Part shown: piece by piece, positions 31,353 to 39,816 of the stretch
Layout of the letters: each line of letters opens with the position of its first letter
Numbering within the stretch: the first letter of the stretch is position 1
Source of the DNA: Bacteroides mediterraneensis
Lineage (GTDB): Bacteria; Bacteroidota; Bacteroidia; Bacteroidales; Bacteroidaceae
NCBI RefSeq assembly: GCF_900128455.1
Contig: NZ_LT635783.1
Span: 1,078,632 to 1,142,631 of the forward strand
DNA length: 64,000 bases
Reading direction: 5' to 3'
Made by a program: the position numbers and the translations under genes
Notes under the pieces: generated by a model
Database searches by the model: none
Seen by the model: the letters and a program-made list of their open reading frames with translations, nothing else
Told to the model about the DNA's origin: nothing

Positions 31353-32723
31353 TTAGATATGAGGTAGCTCAATGGTGAAGGTTGTGCCTTCTCCTTGCTT
31401 GGAATGTACAGCAAGATGTCCTTGGTGAAGCCCGATAATCTTTTGGGCAAGTGCCATGCCGATGCCGTGTCCTTCTGTCTGCTTGTCTTGTTCCCCTCGG
31501 TAGAATAAGGTGAAAATCTGCTCTTTTTCTTTGTCCGATATGCCAATCCCATTGTCGGACAAGCGGATAATCGCCCATTTGTCCCAATAGGAGATTTGGA
31601 CGAAGGAGGATTTGTTTTCCGAATACTTGCAGTTGTTTTCAATCAGGTTGGCAAAGGCGATGTTCAGCAGGTAGGAGTTGCCCATGACGGTAATCATCCG
31701 GTCGTCTTCGGCATCTTCCTGTTCGAAAATCAGTTCGATATGGTATTCCGGGTGGGCCCGCAGGAGCAGTTCCCGGGTGTCCAGCAGCAGTTCGTCGAGC
31801 CGGATTTCGTGCATCTTGATTTGCTCTTTCTGGTAATCCGCCTTGGCCAGATTGAGGAGTCCGTCAATCAGTTTGGTCATGCGTCGTGCATCCTGTAATA
31901 CGTTTTGCATGGCTTGGCGGTATTGCGCTTCTGTCCGTTCCTTTTGCAAGGCTAAATCCAGTTCGGCTATCAGGGCAGCCAACGGTGTTCTCATCTCGTG
32001 GGATACGTTGCTGACAAACATTTTCTGTGAATTGAATGAAATTTCCAGGCGTTCCAGCAAGTCATTAAAGGCCAGACTCAGTTCTCCGAGTTCGTCTTTC
32101 TCGTTTCTCACCGGTAATCGCCGGTCAATATGGGAAGCCGTGATATTCTCCACTTCCCTTACGATTTCCCGAATGGGCTTCAAAGAAGCCCGTACCAGAA
32201 AATAACAGGTCACGAACAAGAGCAGCAGTCCGAAGAGAAACAGAATGATTAAGGTCTTCTGAAGTTCCAGCAGGTTGGTATGGCCGTAACCGTCGTAAGC
32301 TGCGGCGGTCACAATGTAATCCTTTCCTTGAAAGGGATAGACCATCCCGATGGCCTGGTACTTTCCGATGTGGAATTCTATTTCTTTTTCGTGAAGAATA
32401 CGAGTGAGCATTTCCGGACTTTCCTTGATAATGTCATTCTCGACGGCATCGTGGTAAAGCATGCGGAAGTCGGGGGTATAGACTGCCACTTCCACTTCAT
32501 TGATAAACTCTTTGTTGTTCAGATAGATGGACTGCATGATGCGGGCATCTACCTGGTCTTGCAGGAAAAGGTGTGCTTTGGTCACAGCCTCACTTTTCAG
32601 GTTGTGGAAGAAAGTGTTGCTCCGGATGTGTTCGCTGACCAGGTAAATCAGGCTCATGCACAACAGAAATACCACGGCTATGACTCCGGTATTTTTGAGT
32701 GTCAGGGTGGTCTTTATCTTCAT
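31353..32723 (-). CDS. Sensor histidine kinase
   Basis: A 456-residue membrane kinase: TM1 about residues 12-30, an acidic periplasmic sensor domain (31-155), TM2 about 157-177, a HAMP linker, the phospho-acceptor His242 in VSNVSHEMRTPLAAL, and the HATPase N (NLIENNCKYS), G1 (DNGIGISD) and G2 (GHGIGMALA) boxes. It pairs with the OmpR-type regulator whose gene end overlaps its start by four bases. The sensor domain is rich in Asp and Glu, as in PhoQ, which would suit divalent-cation sensing, though this is inference from the neighbour mgtA. Confidence 0.9.
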   Translation of the reverse strand: MKIKTTLTLKNTGVIAVVFLLCMSLIYLVSEHIRSNTFFHNLKSEAVTKAHLFLQDQVDARIMQSIYLNNKEFINEVEVAVYTPDFRMLYHDAVENDIIKESPEMLTRILHEKEIEFHIGKYQAIGMVYPFQGKDYIVTAAAYDGYGHTNLLELQKTLIILFLFGLLLLFVTCYFLVRASLKPIREIVREVENITASHIDRRLPVRNEKDELGELSLAFNDLLERLEISFNSQKMFVSNVSHEMRTPLAALIAELDLALQKERTEAQYRQAMQNVLQDARRMTKLIDGLLNLAKADYQKEQIKMHEIRLDELLLDTRELLLRAHPEYHIELIFEQEDAEDDRMITVMGNSYLLNIAFANLIENNCKYSENKSSFVQISYWDKWAIIRLSDNGIGISDKEKEQIFTLFYRGEQDKQTEGHGIGMALAQKIIGLHQGHLAVHSKQGEGTTFTIELPHI

Positions 32724-33415
32724 GGCTTTTCGTCGGTAAGAATAAATCCGATTCCGGGTTTGGTGTGAATCAGTTTGGTGTCGAAGTCTTTGTCTATTTT
32801 CTTGCGCAGGTAATTGATATATACATCAATAAAATTGGTACCGGTATCAAAGTGGGTATTCCATACCTTTTCGGCTATTTCCACCCGGCTGATTACTCTT
32901 TCCGGATGCTGTACCATATAGGTCAGCAGGTTATATTCTTTAGGGGAGAGACGGATAGGAATACCTTGGCGGGTAACTTCCCTGCGGCTGGTGTCCACTT
33001 GCAAATCCTTGTAATTCAGTTTGTCGGGAGGAGAAACCGGATTCTCCGCTTCATTTTTCCGCTTCAGCAGAACTTTTATGCGGGCATTCAGTTCCCTGAA
33101 ATCAAAAGGTTTGACCATGTAATCATCTGCTCCGGCATCGAATCCGTCCAGCTTGTCATCCGTGGAGCCGAGGGCCGTCAGCATGAGGATGGGAATCTGT
33201 GCGTTGAGCTTGCGTATTTCCTTGCAAAGCTCGAATCCGTTCAGTTTGGGGAGGATGATATCCGAAATGACCAGTTGGAAAGCATGTGACTGAAAAAGTC
33301 GAAGTCCCATGGCACCGTCGTATGCCACGAAGGTGGTATAACCGTTTTCTTCCAATCCGGTTTTCAGAAGGTCGGCCACCCTTTTATCGTCTTCTATGAT
33401 TAAAATGCTGTACAT
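32720..33415 (-). CDS. OmpR/PhoB-type response regulator
   Basis: A 231-residue regulator with receiver domain (phospho-acceptor Asp52 in LVISDIILPKLNG, acidic pair IEDD at 7-10, Lys in MVKPFDF) and a winged-helix DNA-binding domain (LSPKEYNLLTYMVQHPERVI, and recognition region NFIDVYINYLRKKID). It is the first gene of a two-gene operon with its kinase (4-base overlap) and lies upstream of mgtA, where a matching 11-bp repeat site is found. Confidence 0.93.
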   Translation of the reverse strand: MYSILIIEDDKRVADLLKTGLEENGYTTFVAYDGAMGLRLFQSHAFQLVISDIILPKLNGFELCKEIRKLNAQIPILMLTALGSTDDKLDGFDAGADDYMVKPFDFRELNARIKVLLKRKNEAENPVSPPDKLNYKDLQVDTSRREVTRQGIPIRLSPKEYNLLTYMVQHPERVISRVEIAEKVWNTHFDTGTNFIDVYINYLRKKIDKDFDTKLIHTKPGIGFILTDEKP

Positions 33416-33495
33416 AATAATGTGTGGATGAATAAGGGAGCAAGGTTTGTTTATAGATTATCAGGGAAAGCTCCCACGGGGTGGGAAAAGAAAAG

Positions 33496-33569
33496 TGGAG
33501 CATACAGGACTCGAACCTGCCACCTTTTGACTGCCAGTCAAACGCTCTAGCCAGATGAGCTAATGCCCC
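33496..33569 (-). tRNA. tRNA-Ala (GGC)
   Basis: A 74-base tRNA on the minus strand: acceptor stem GGGGCAT pairs with ATGCTCC, D-arm with TAGCTCA, anticodon loop CTGGCAG giving GGC, and T loop TTCGAGT. The discriminator is A. No CCA is encoded. Confidence 0.93.
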
Positions 33570-33589
33570 ATTATTGCTTGAAAGCGTGG

Positions 33590-33620
33590 CAAAGGTACAA
33601 TAATATTTTAAAAAAACAAG
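33590..33620 (-). promoter_or_regulatory. Promoter of tRNA-Ala
   Basis: Minus-strand TACCTTTG (33590-33597) with CTTG (33617-33620) 19 bases upstream. The -7 box is identical to those before tRNA-Ser and tRNA-Glu. Confidence 0.65.
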
Positions 33621-33687
33621 CATATTCGCCCGGAAAACGAAAGAAAACATTAGTTTTGTGTCGATTTATGTCGAAAAAAGGAGATTT

Positions 33688-34182
33688 ATGGATTTGCAAA
33701 TACGCAAGGCCTCACTGGCAGACTTGGATCGTTTGATGGAAATATTTGAAGAAGCCCGTCGTTTTATGTGTCGTACGGGAAACCCGAATCAGTGGATTAA
33801 CGGTTATCCGCAGCGTGAACTGATACAGAAAGAAATAGAGGACGCTCATTGTTACGTGTGTGTCACCAAGGAGGGGAAGACGGTGGCCACTTTCTGTTTC
33901 ATTCAAGGTCCCGACCCTACGTATGCTCATATTGAGAAAGGGGAATGGAAAGACGATTCTCCTTATTATGTGATTCATCGCTTGGCCTCCGACGGTTCTT
34001 GTCACGGTATCGGGAAACTGTGTATCGACTGGTGTTTCAGCCAATGGCCTTGCTTGCGGGTGGATACACATGCTGATAACAGGGTGATGCAGAACCTAGT
34101 GCAATCAATGGGATTTGTGTATTGCGGTATTATCTATGTAAGCAACGGTACTCCTCGCTTGGCTTACCAGAAACTGGCGTGA
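33688..34182 (+). CDS. GNAT family N-acetyltransferase
   Basis: A 164-residue acetyltransferase from ATG 33688, which follows AAAAGGAGA; an in-frame ATG-less extension upstream is ignored. It has the GNAT start LQIRKASLADLDRLMEIFEEARRF, the central VIHRLASDGSCHGIGKLCIDWCF (acetyl-CoA pyrophosphate loop of the R/Q-x-x-G-x-G/A type, here CHGIGK), and the C-terminal VQSMGFVYCGIIYV. Substrate is unknown. It is a single-gene unit between tRNA-Ala and the sulfur-transfer operon. Confidence 0.82.
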   Translation: MDLQIRKASLADLDRLMEIFEEARRFMCRTGNPNQWINGYPQRELIQKEIEDAHCYVCVTKEGKTVATFCFIQGPDPTYAHIEKGEWKDDSPYYVIHRLASDGSCHGIGKLCIDWCFSQWPCLRVDTHADNRVMQNLVQSMGFVYCGIIYVSNGTPRLAYQKLA

Positions 34183-34225
34183 GAATTTTCCTACATTCTC
34201 TTAATAATCCTTAATTGAAAAATAT

Positions 34226-34290
34226 TTTCCATTGGAAATTTATTCTTTTCTCGATTATTTCTTTTCTTTGCAAATAGTTTCCAATAGAAA
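34226..34290. promoter_or_regulatory. Paired near-palindromes (TTTCCA-n-TGGAAA type) in the promoter region of the 34316 gene
   Basis: A perfect 6-bp dyad TTTCCATTGGAAA at 34226-34238 and a near copy TTTCCAATAGAAA at 34278-34290 are centred 52 bp apart. They flank a TTTCTTTG -7-like element (34263-34270). They are candidate operators for the MarR protein encoded downstream. Confidence 0.5.
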
Positions 34291-34315
34291 ATAATAACAA
34301 AGAAAAGAAATAGCT

Positions 34316-36763
34316 ATGAAGTACGTCATTGTAGGTGGGGTAGCAGGTGGAGCCACTGCAGCTGCCCGTATTCGGAGAAACACGGAAAAGGCCGAAATTA
34401 TTTTGTTTGAACGCGGGGAATACATCTCTTATGCCAATTGTGGTTTGCCTTATTATATAGGTGGGGTGATTCAAGACCGTAACCGTTTGTTTGTGCAGAC
34501 TCCTGAAGCCTTTTCCGCACGTTTTCATATCGATGTGCGGGTACGTTCGGAAGTGATGGCTATCGATACGGCCCGCAAGGAAGTGAAAGTGCGCACTTCG
34601 GAAGGGAAGGAGTACACAGAAACCTATGATAAACTGTTGCTTTCTCCGGGGGCTTCTCCGGTTCGTCCTCCTTTGCCCGGAATTGATAGTGAAGGAATCT
34701 TTACTCTGCGAAATGTGGCAGATACCGACCGTATCAAGAACTACATGCAGGGCCATGAGGTGAAGAAAGCCGTCATCGTAGGAGGTGGTTTCATCGGACT
34801 GGAGATGGCCGAGAACTTGCATCATGCAGGGATAGAGGTAGCCGTGGTGGAGATGGCCGACCAGGTGATGGGACCGGTGGATTTCTCCATGGCGGCTTTG
34901 GTACACACTCATCTGCAGCAGAAAGGTGTCAAACTGTACTTGAAGCAGGCGGTAGAAGCCTTTGAAAAAACAGCGTCCGGGTTGAAGGTGAAGTTCCAGT
35001 CGGGTTTGCAGGCTGAGGCACAGCTGGTGATTCTTTCCATCGGTGTACGGGCAGAGACTCGTCTGGCCGTGGAAGCCGGATTGAAGTTGGGCGAAATGAA
35101 GGGTATCTACGTGAATGAATACTTGCAGACTTCCGATGAGTCTGTCTATGCCGTAGGCGATGCCATTGAATATCCGCATCCGATTACGGGCAAGCCTTGG
35201 CTGAATTTTCTGGCAGGGCCGGCCAACCGTCAGGCACGTATCGTAGCCGATAACATGACGTTTGGCAATAAAGTGAAATACGAGGGCTCCATTGGTACGG
35301 CCATTGCCAAGGTGTTCGATTTGACTGTGGCTTCTACCGGACTTCCCGCCAAACGTTTGAAGGCGTTCGGCATTCCGTACTTGTCGGCTACCATCCACTC
35401 CGGTTCCCATGCCGGATACTATCCGGGAGCTTTGCAGATGGATATCAAGATCACCTTCTCTCCGGAAGACGGACGGTTGTACGGGGCACAGATTGTGGGA
35501 TACAATGGTGTGGACAAACGCATTGATGAATATGCGCTGGTCATCAAGCAGAAAGGTACGGTCTATGACTTGATGCAACTGGAACATGCCTATGCACCTC
35601 CTTTCTCTTCTGCCAAAGATCCGGTAGCCGTGTCGGGCTATGTGGCCGGAAATATCTTGAGCGGCAAGATGACTCCGCTCTACTGGAGAGAATTGCAACA
35701 GGCCGATTTGACGAAGGTGACCTTGGTCGATGTCCGCACGAAAGACGAGTATGAACTGGGACACATTGCCGGAGCGGTCAATGTACCTTTGGATGAGATG
35801 CGTCAGCGGATGAAGGAAATCCCGTCGGACAAGCCGGTGTTCCTGTATTGTGGCGTGGGACTGCGGGGGTATCTGGCATCCAATATTCTGAAAGATAATG
35901 GTTACAAGGATGTGCGTAACCTGATTGGCGGTATCAAGACCTACAATGCGGCAGTTACTCCGGTCTGTCAGCCGGATGAGGCATGCGAGGTGGTCTGCAC
36001 TTGTGACACGGCCGAAGGAACCACGGATTGCAAGAAGGTACATGTGGTAGATGCTTGCGGCATCCAGTGTCCGGGCCCGATTTTGCGGTTGAAGAAGGGG
36101 ATGGAGGAACTGAAAGCCGGGGAGCAGATGGAAATTCATACCACGGATGCAGGTTTTCCGCGCGATGCCGAGGCGTGGTGCCGTACCACCGGGAATCGTT
36201 TCCTGTCTTCTAAGTCGGAAGGAGGAATCTATAAAGTGCTGGTAGAGAAGGCCACGGCCTGTGCCATGGAGGCTGTCCGCCGGGCACCGGAAGAGAAGGG
36301 AAAAACTTTCATTCTTTTCAGCGATGACCTTGACAAAACTTTGGCTACCTTTGTGCTGGCTAACGGCGCGGCGGCTACCGGAAAGAAAGTGACCATTTTC
36401 TTTACCTTCTGGGGACTGAATGCCATCAAGAAGGAACGGAAGCCGGCAGTGCAGAAAGACATTTTTGGAAAAATGTTCGGCATGATGCTTCCCTCCAGTT
36501 CACGGAAACTGAAGCTTTCGAAGATGAACATGGGCGGTATGGGTTCGAAGATGATGCGTTACATCATGCAGAAGAAAGGCATCGATTCCTTGGAATCGCT
36601 TCGTCAGCAGGCCATTGACAACGGAGTAGAGTTTATTGCCTGCCAGATGTCGATGGACGTGATGGGCGTCAAGAAAGAAGAGCTGCGGGACAACGTGACC
36701 ATTGGTGGGGTAGCCACTTATATGGACCGTGCCGAAGAAGCCAATGTCAATCTGTTTATTTAA
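34316..36763 (+). CDS. CoA-disulfide reductase-like oxidoreductase fused to rhodanese, TusA and DsrE-like domains
   Basis: An 815-residue four-part cytoplasmic protein. Residues 1-445 are a pyridine nucleotide-disulfide oxidoreductase with FAD loop VGGVAGGATAAARIRR, active-site Cys42 in SYANCGLPYYIGG and NAD loop VIVGGGFIGLEMAE, as in CoA-disulfide or persulfide reductases. About 455-550 is a rhodanese with Cys512 (FLYCGVGLRGY). About 575-650 is a TusA/SirA domain with Cys585 in CPGP. The rest is a DsrE/F-like domain with Cys776 (FIACQMSMDVMG). Together they suggest a persulfide relay for sulfane-sulfur handling or detoxification. A MarR gene starts four bases later. Confidence 0.88.
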   Translation: MKYVIVGGVAGGATAAARIRRNTEKAEIILFERGEYISYANCGLPYYIGGVIQDRNRLFVQTPEAFSARFHIDVRVRSEVMAIDTARKEVKVRTSEGKEYTETYDKLLLSPGASPVRPPLPGIDSEGIFTLRNVADTDRIKNYMQGHEVKKAVIVGGGFIGLEMAENLHHAGIEVAVVEMADQVMGPVDFSMAALVHTHLQQKGVKLYLKQAVEAFEKTASGLKVKFQSGLQAEAQLVILSIGVRAETRLAVEAGLKLGEMKGIYVNEYLQTSDESVYAVGDAIEYPHPITGKPWLNFLAGPANRQARIVADNMTFGNKVKYEGSIGTAIAKVFDLTVASTGLPAKRLKAFGIPYLSATIHSGSHAGYYPGALQMDIKITFSPEDGRLYGAQIVGYNGVDKRIDEYALVIKQKGTVYDLMQLEHAYAPPFSSAKDPVAVSGYVAGNILSGKMTPLYWRELQQADLTKVTLVDVRTKDEYELGHIAGAVNVPLDEMRQRMKEIPSDKPVFLYCGVGLRGYLASNILKDNGYKDVRNLIGGIKTYNAAVTPVCQPDEACEVVCTCDTAEGTTDCKKVHVVDACGIQCPGPILRLKKGMEELKAGEQMEIHTTDAGFPRDAEAWCRTTGNRFLSSKSEGGIYKVLVEKATACAMEAVRRAPEEKGKTFILFSDDLDKTLATFVLANGAAATGKKVTIFFTFWGLNAIKKERKPAVQKDIFGKMFGMMLPSSSRKLKLSKMNMGGMGSKMMRYIMQKKGIDSLESLRQQAIDNGVEFIACQMSMDVMGVKKEELRDNVTIGGVATYMDRAEEANVNLFI

Positions 36764-36766
36764 CGT

Positions 36767-37156
36767 ATGGAAAAAATAAAATGTATCTGTGTGATGAGAG
36801 AGCTCTTCCGGGCTCTCTCTGATCTTGAATCGCACTTGCTGCAGGCGCATGGGGTGTCTTTGAACGAGGCCATGGTGCTGTGTGCCATCGGTAAGGAGCA
36901 GGTGGCAGCCCGCACGATTGTAGAACGTACCGGACTGACCCCTTCGCATGCTTCAAAGGTAATTCGGGCGGTGGAAGAACGTAACCTGCTGGTGCGTACC
37001 CTGGGTGAGAAGGACAAGAGGGAGATGTATTTTTCGTTGACCGATGAGGCGTTCTGTTGCCTGAAAGGCATACGCGACGAAGGAGTGGAGGTGCCGGAAA
37101 TCCTGCAACCGTTGTTTGCGGCCTATACGGATGAATCGTCTGAATCGTGTGCATAA
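36767..37156 (+). CDS. MarR family winged-helix regulator
   Basis: A 129-residue regulator with the MarR pattern: dimer helix (ELFRALSDLESHLLQAHG), the winged helix VERTGLTPSHASKVIRAVEERNLLVRTLGEKDKREMYFSLTDEAF, with DKRE in the wing. It is three bases after the sulfur-transfer oxidoreductase and so likely controls that operon, perhaps through the paired near-palindromes at 34226-34290. Redox sensing through cysteines is possible (Cys5, Cys38, Cys91-region), but no conserved sensing Cys pair can be claimed. Confidence 0.85.
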   Translation: MEKIKCICVMRELFRALSDLESHLLQAHGVSLNEAMVLCAIGKEQVAARTIVERTGLTPSHASKVIRAVEERNLLVRTLGEKDKREMYFSLTDEAFCCLKGIRDEGVEVPEILQPLFAAYTDESSESCA

Positions 37157-37170
37157 AAAGGGAGGAAGCG

Positions 37171-37806
37171 ATGAAAAAGAAAAAATTTGAACTGGAGGTG
37201 CCCGGTGGGGCAGATAAGGTGTTGCTACACACTTGCTGTGCACCTTGTTCATCGGCCATTATTGAATGCCTGATGCAGCATGGGGTGCGTCCTACCATTT
37301 ATTATTGCAATCCGAACATCTATCCGCTGGAGGAATATATCATCCGCAAGGACGAATGTACCCGTTATGCCCAGTCGCTGGGGCTGGAGATTGTGGATGC
37401 GGACTATGACCACGAAGCCTGGCGCTGTACGGTGGCCGGACTGGAAAATGAGCCAGAGCGTGGAGGCCGCTGTCTGAAATGTTTCAAGATGCGTTTGGCC
37501 GATACGGCCCGTTATGCCCATGAACACGGCTTTTCGGTGATAACCACTACGCTGGCTTCCTCGCGCTGGAAAAGTCTGGACCAGATAAACGAAGCCGGAC
37601 GTTGGGCTGTGGCTTCCTATCCGGATGTCACGTGGTGGGAACAGAATTGGCGCAAAGGAGGACTCAGTGAGCGCCGCATCGCCATTATCAAGGAATATAA
37701 TTTCTACAACCAGCAGTATTGCGGTTGTGAGTTCAGCATGCGCAAGCCCGATGAATCGTCTGCTACTCCTTCTTGTTCTCTTCCTCTCCCTTCTTCGTCT
37801 CAATAG
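37171..37806 (+). CDS. queH: Epoxyqueuosine reductase QueH
   Basis: A 211-residue protein from ATG 37171, which follows GGGAGGAAGCG; the GTG at 37147 is rejected. It has the QueH (DUF208) hallmarks: HTCCAPCSS near residue 21, YYCNPNIYPLEEYIIRKDE, FKMRLADTARYA, TTLASSRWKSLDQIN and the C-terminal YCGCEFS, giving the cysteines that hold the iron-sulfur and iron centres. It performs the last step of queuosine synthesis, reducing epoxyqueuosine in tRNA. The final 44 bases overlap the end of the convergent gene at 37763, so its extra Ser/Pro tail (SSATPSCSLPLPSS) may be a recent extension. Confidence 0.9.
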   Translation: MKKKKFELEVPGGADKVLLHTCCAPCSSAIIECLMQHGVRPTIYYCNPNIYPLEEYIIRKDECTRYAQSLGLEIVDADYDHEAWRCTVAGLENEPERGGRCLKCFKMRLADTARYAHEHGFSVITTTLASSRWKSLDQINEAGRWAVASYPDVTWWEQNWRKGGLSERRIAIIKEYNFYNQQYCGCEFSMRKPDESSATPSCSLPLPSSSQ

Positions 37807-38437
37807 GCATGGTGTTTTCCTTGTAGGCGGAGAAGCCTTTCACTTTCACGCGCTCCTTCTTTTCCTCCTCATTGATGGCAGCCTGCCCCAGCTGGTTCAT
37901 GTTGTCCTTGATTACATTGTGCATGTCGAAAAAATAGTCGAGCAGCATTTTCATGTGTTCTTCCAGCTCTCCTTCGTTGGGCGAGAAGAAGGTGTGGCAA
38001 CGGGAATGCAGTCCGATGGTCTTTTCGTCCTCGTCGGCCATATATACTGTAGTGACCAGTGAGTTTACGTTGGCCAGGTTGATGATTTCTTTCAGATAAG
38101 GCAGGGCTTCATTGTCGGCATTGATGGAGCCCCACCAAGGATTCCATATCATGATGAAGCGGTTTTCTTCTTCGGCGGCGATGTAGAAATCGTCTCCTTG
38201 GTATTGGAAGGTGATGTGATTTTCCTCATTTACTTTCGGCTGGCAGCCAATTTTCTTCAGTACGCTAATGACGAGATCTTTTGTGGTGATTTCGTCCAGT
38301 TCGTCCTTCGTCATTCTTTCGATATGTTCCAGCTGTTTGCGACGTTCGCGCCAGAAACGCAAGATGAACAGCACGATGGGCCAGAGGGCCAATGCAATGA
38401 CAGCAATCAATAGGGTAATTTCGCTGATGTGTGTCAT
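37763..38437 (-). CDS. Hypothetical membrane-anchored protein (possibly YbjN-like fold)
   Basis: A 224-residue protein with one N-terminal membrane helix (EITLLIAVIALALWPIVLFIL) and a soluble alpha-beta domain at about 50-185 (FQYQGDDFYIAAEEENRFIM, VNSLVTTVYMADEDEKTIGL, FFSPNEGELEEHMKMLLDYF) whose strand-helix order resembles YbjN/type III secretion chaperone-like folds. The charged C-terminus (ETKKGEEENKKE) overlaps the queH end by 44 bases on the opposite strand. No function is recognised. It is preceded by a 166-base gap to the DUF4251 gene on the other strand. Confidence 0.55.
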   Translation of the reverse strand: MTHISEITLLIAVIALALWPIVLFILRFWRERRKQLEHIERMTKDELDEITTKDLVISVLKKIGCQPKVNEENHITFQYQGDDFYIAAEEENRFIMIWNPWWGSINADNEALPYLKEIINLANVNSLVTTVYMADEDEKTIGLHSRCHTFFSPNEGELEEHMKMLLDYFFDMHNVIKDNMNQLGQAAINEEEKKERVKVKGFSAYKENTMPIETKKGEEENKKE

Positions 38438-38603
38438 AGTTCTTTTTTTTAAGGTTGGCTGATATATTATTCCTTTATATATTCTAAAGATAATAATTTT
38501 ATTTGAAAATCGGGAAATACGTTATACTTTTTTAAACAGGTTTTGTGCAGCAAACAGGCGATATGTTTGTTTATTAGATGTAAACTTTTAAAGTAACAGA
38601 CTT

Positions 38604-39155
38604 ATGAAAAAAATGGTATCTATTTTGATATGTGCTCTGGCCTTAATGGCTGGACATATCCAGGCTCAGGAAGTTGAATTGACAAAGGCTGAAAAGAAAG
38701 CGCTTCAGGAAAAAATGGACAGTATCCAGCATGCGGAGGCAGTGGAGGCTGTCAATGCAAAGAAATTCACTCTTGAAGCAGACCGGGTGGTATTCAAGTA
38801 CGGGCAGACGGCTTACGTGACTTCGAACACCAACTTTGTATCGGTAGATGGAGAGAATGCCGTGGTACAGGTGGCTTTCAACATTCCGGCTGCAGGTCCT
38901 AACGGACTGGGAGGTGTGACGGTCGATGGAACGGTGTCTTCCTATGAGGTGAAAACCGATAAGAAAGGAACGACCTATCTGTCCATGAACGTGATGGGAA
39001 CGGGAATTTCGGCTCGCCTGGACATCAGCATGCCCAAAGGAACGAACAGTGCCACTGTGACTATCTCGCCGAATTTTAATTCGAACCGCCTGACTTTGAC
39101 CGGGGTTATACTTCCGTCTTTCAGGAGTTCGGTTTTTAAAGGACGTTCACTCTAA
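38604..39155 (+). CDS. DUF4251 family exported protein
   Basis: A 183-residue exported protein with signal peptide MKKMVSILICALALMAGHIQAQ. A short charged helix (EKKALQEKMDSIQHAEAVEAV) precedes the beta-rich DUF4251 domain: FTLEADRVVFKYGQTAYVTS, VQVAFNIPAAGPNGLGGVTV, and the closing NRLTLTGVILP. The domain is found in many Bacteroidetes envelope proteins without a known role. It is the first of three closely spaced envelope genes (17 and 22 bases apart). Confidence 0.8.
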   Translation: MKKMVSILICALALMAGHIQAQEVELTKAEKKALQEKMDSIQHAEAVEAVNAKKFTLEADRVVFKYGQTAYVTSNTNFVSVDGENAVVQVAFNIPAAGPNGLGGVTVDGTVSSYEVKTDKKGTTYLSMNVMGTGISARLDISMPKGTNSATVTISPNFNSNRLTLTGVILPSFRSSVFKGRSL

Positions 39156-39171
39156 AAATTGGAAATGAATT

Positions 39172-39795
39172 ATGAGGAAAATCTTATTTTTTGCGTGCCT
39201 GTTATTGGGATTGTCGGCATGTGAGAAAGATCCTGATATGAACAAGCTCGACGCGAATCTGGTGGTGTATACCGATTATGACAAAGATGCCGACTTTGGT
39301 AGTTACAAGACTTATTTCTTGCCCGACAGTATCCTGGAAGCAGGAGGCCATCGTGCCACTTACTGGAAGGATGAAAATGCGAAGGCCATCATTAATGAGG
39401 TGGCTGAAGAAATGAACAGCCGGGGATACACTCGTATCCTTGACCCGGAGAAAAAGGATGAAGCCAGTGTAGGCGTACAGCTTTCTTACGTGGCTCAGAC
39501 CACGCAGGTGATTTCCGGCGGCTACTGGGGAGGCTGGTGGGACTATGGTTTCTGGGGGCCTTGGTCTGGCTGGTACTATCCTTATCCGGTGTCCTATTCC
39601 TATAATACGAATACCTTGGTGATGGAAATGGTGAACCTTTCTGCCGGAGCAGACGGAACGGCGAAGAATCTTCCGGTAGTATGGTATGCCAGTGCTTCCG
39701 GATTCCAATATAGCGGACAGTTCAATCAGAGGATGTTGCTGAATGCCGTGGTTCAGGCGTTTGAGCAGTCACCTTATATTAAATCGGTCAATTAA
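39172..39795 (+). CDS. DUF4136 family lipoprotein
   Basis: A 207-residue lipoprotein: signal MRKILFFACLLLGLSAC with lipobox LSAC. The mature domain fits DUF4136 (DADFGSYKTYFLPDS, INEVAEEMNSRGYTRI, and the C-terminal LLNAVVQAFEQSP). An unusual Gly/Trp/Tyr-rich insert, GGYWGGWWDYGFWGPW followed by SGWYYPYP, lies at about residues 119-145. Such proteins are thought to sit at the inner face of the outer membrane, but the function is not known. It is the middle gene of the envelope trio. Confidence 0.8.
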   Translation: MRKILFFACLLLGLSACEKDPDMNKLDANLVVYTDYDKDADFGSYKTYFLPDSILEAGGHRATYWKDENAKAIINEVAEEMNSRGYTRILDPEKKDEASVGVQLSYVAQTTQVISGGYWGGWWDYGFWGPWSGWYYPYPVSYSYNTNTLVMEMVNLSAGADGTAKNLPVVWYASASGFQYSGQFNQRMLLNAVVQAFEQSPYIKSVN

Positions 39796-39816
39796 CTACG
39801 AGAGGAGGAATTTCAA

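Noticed and set aside
34211..36139. Long leftward reading frame (642 codons)
   Set aside because: It lies antisense to the clear sulfur-transfer oxidoreductase and has no recognisable domain, so it is a shadow frame.
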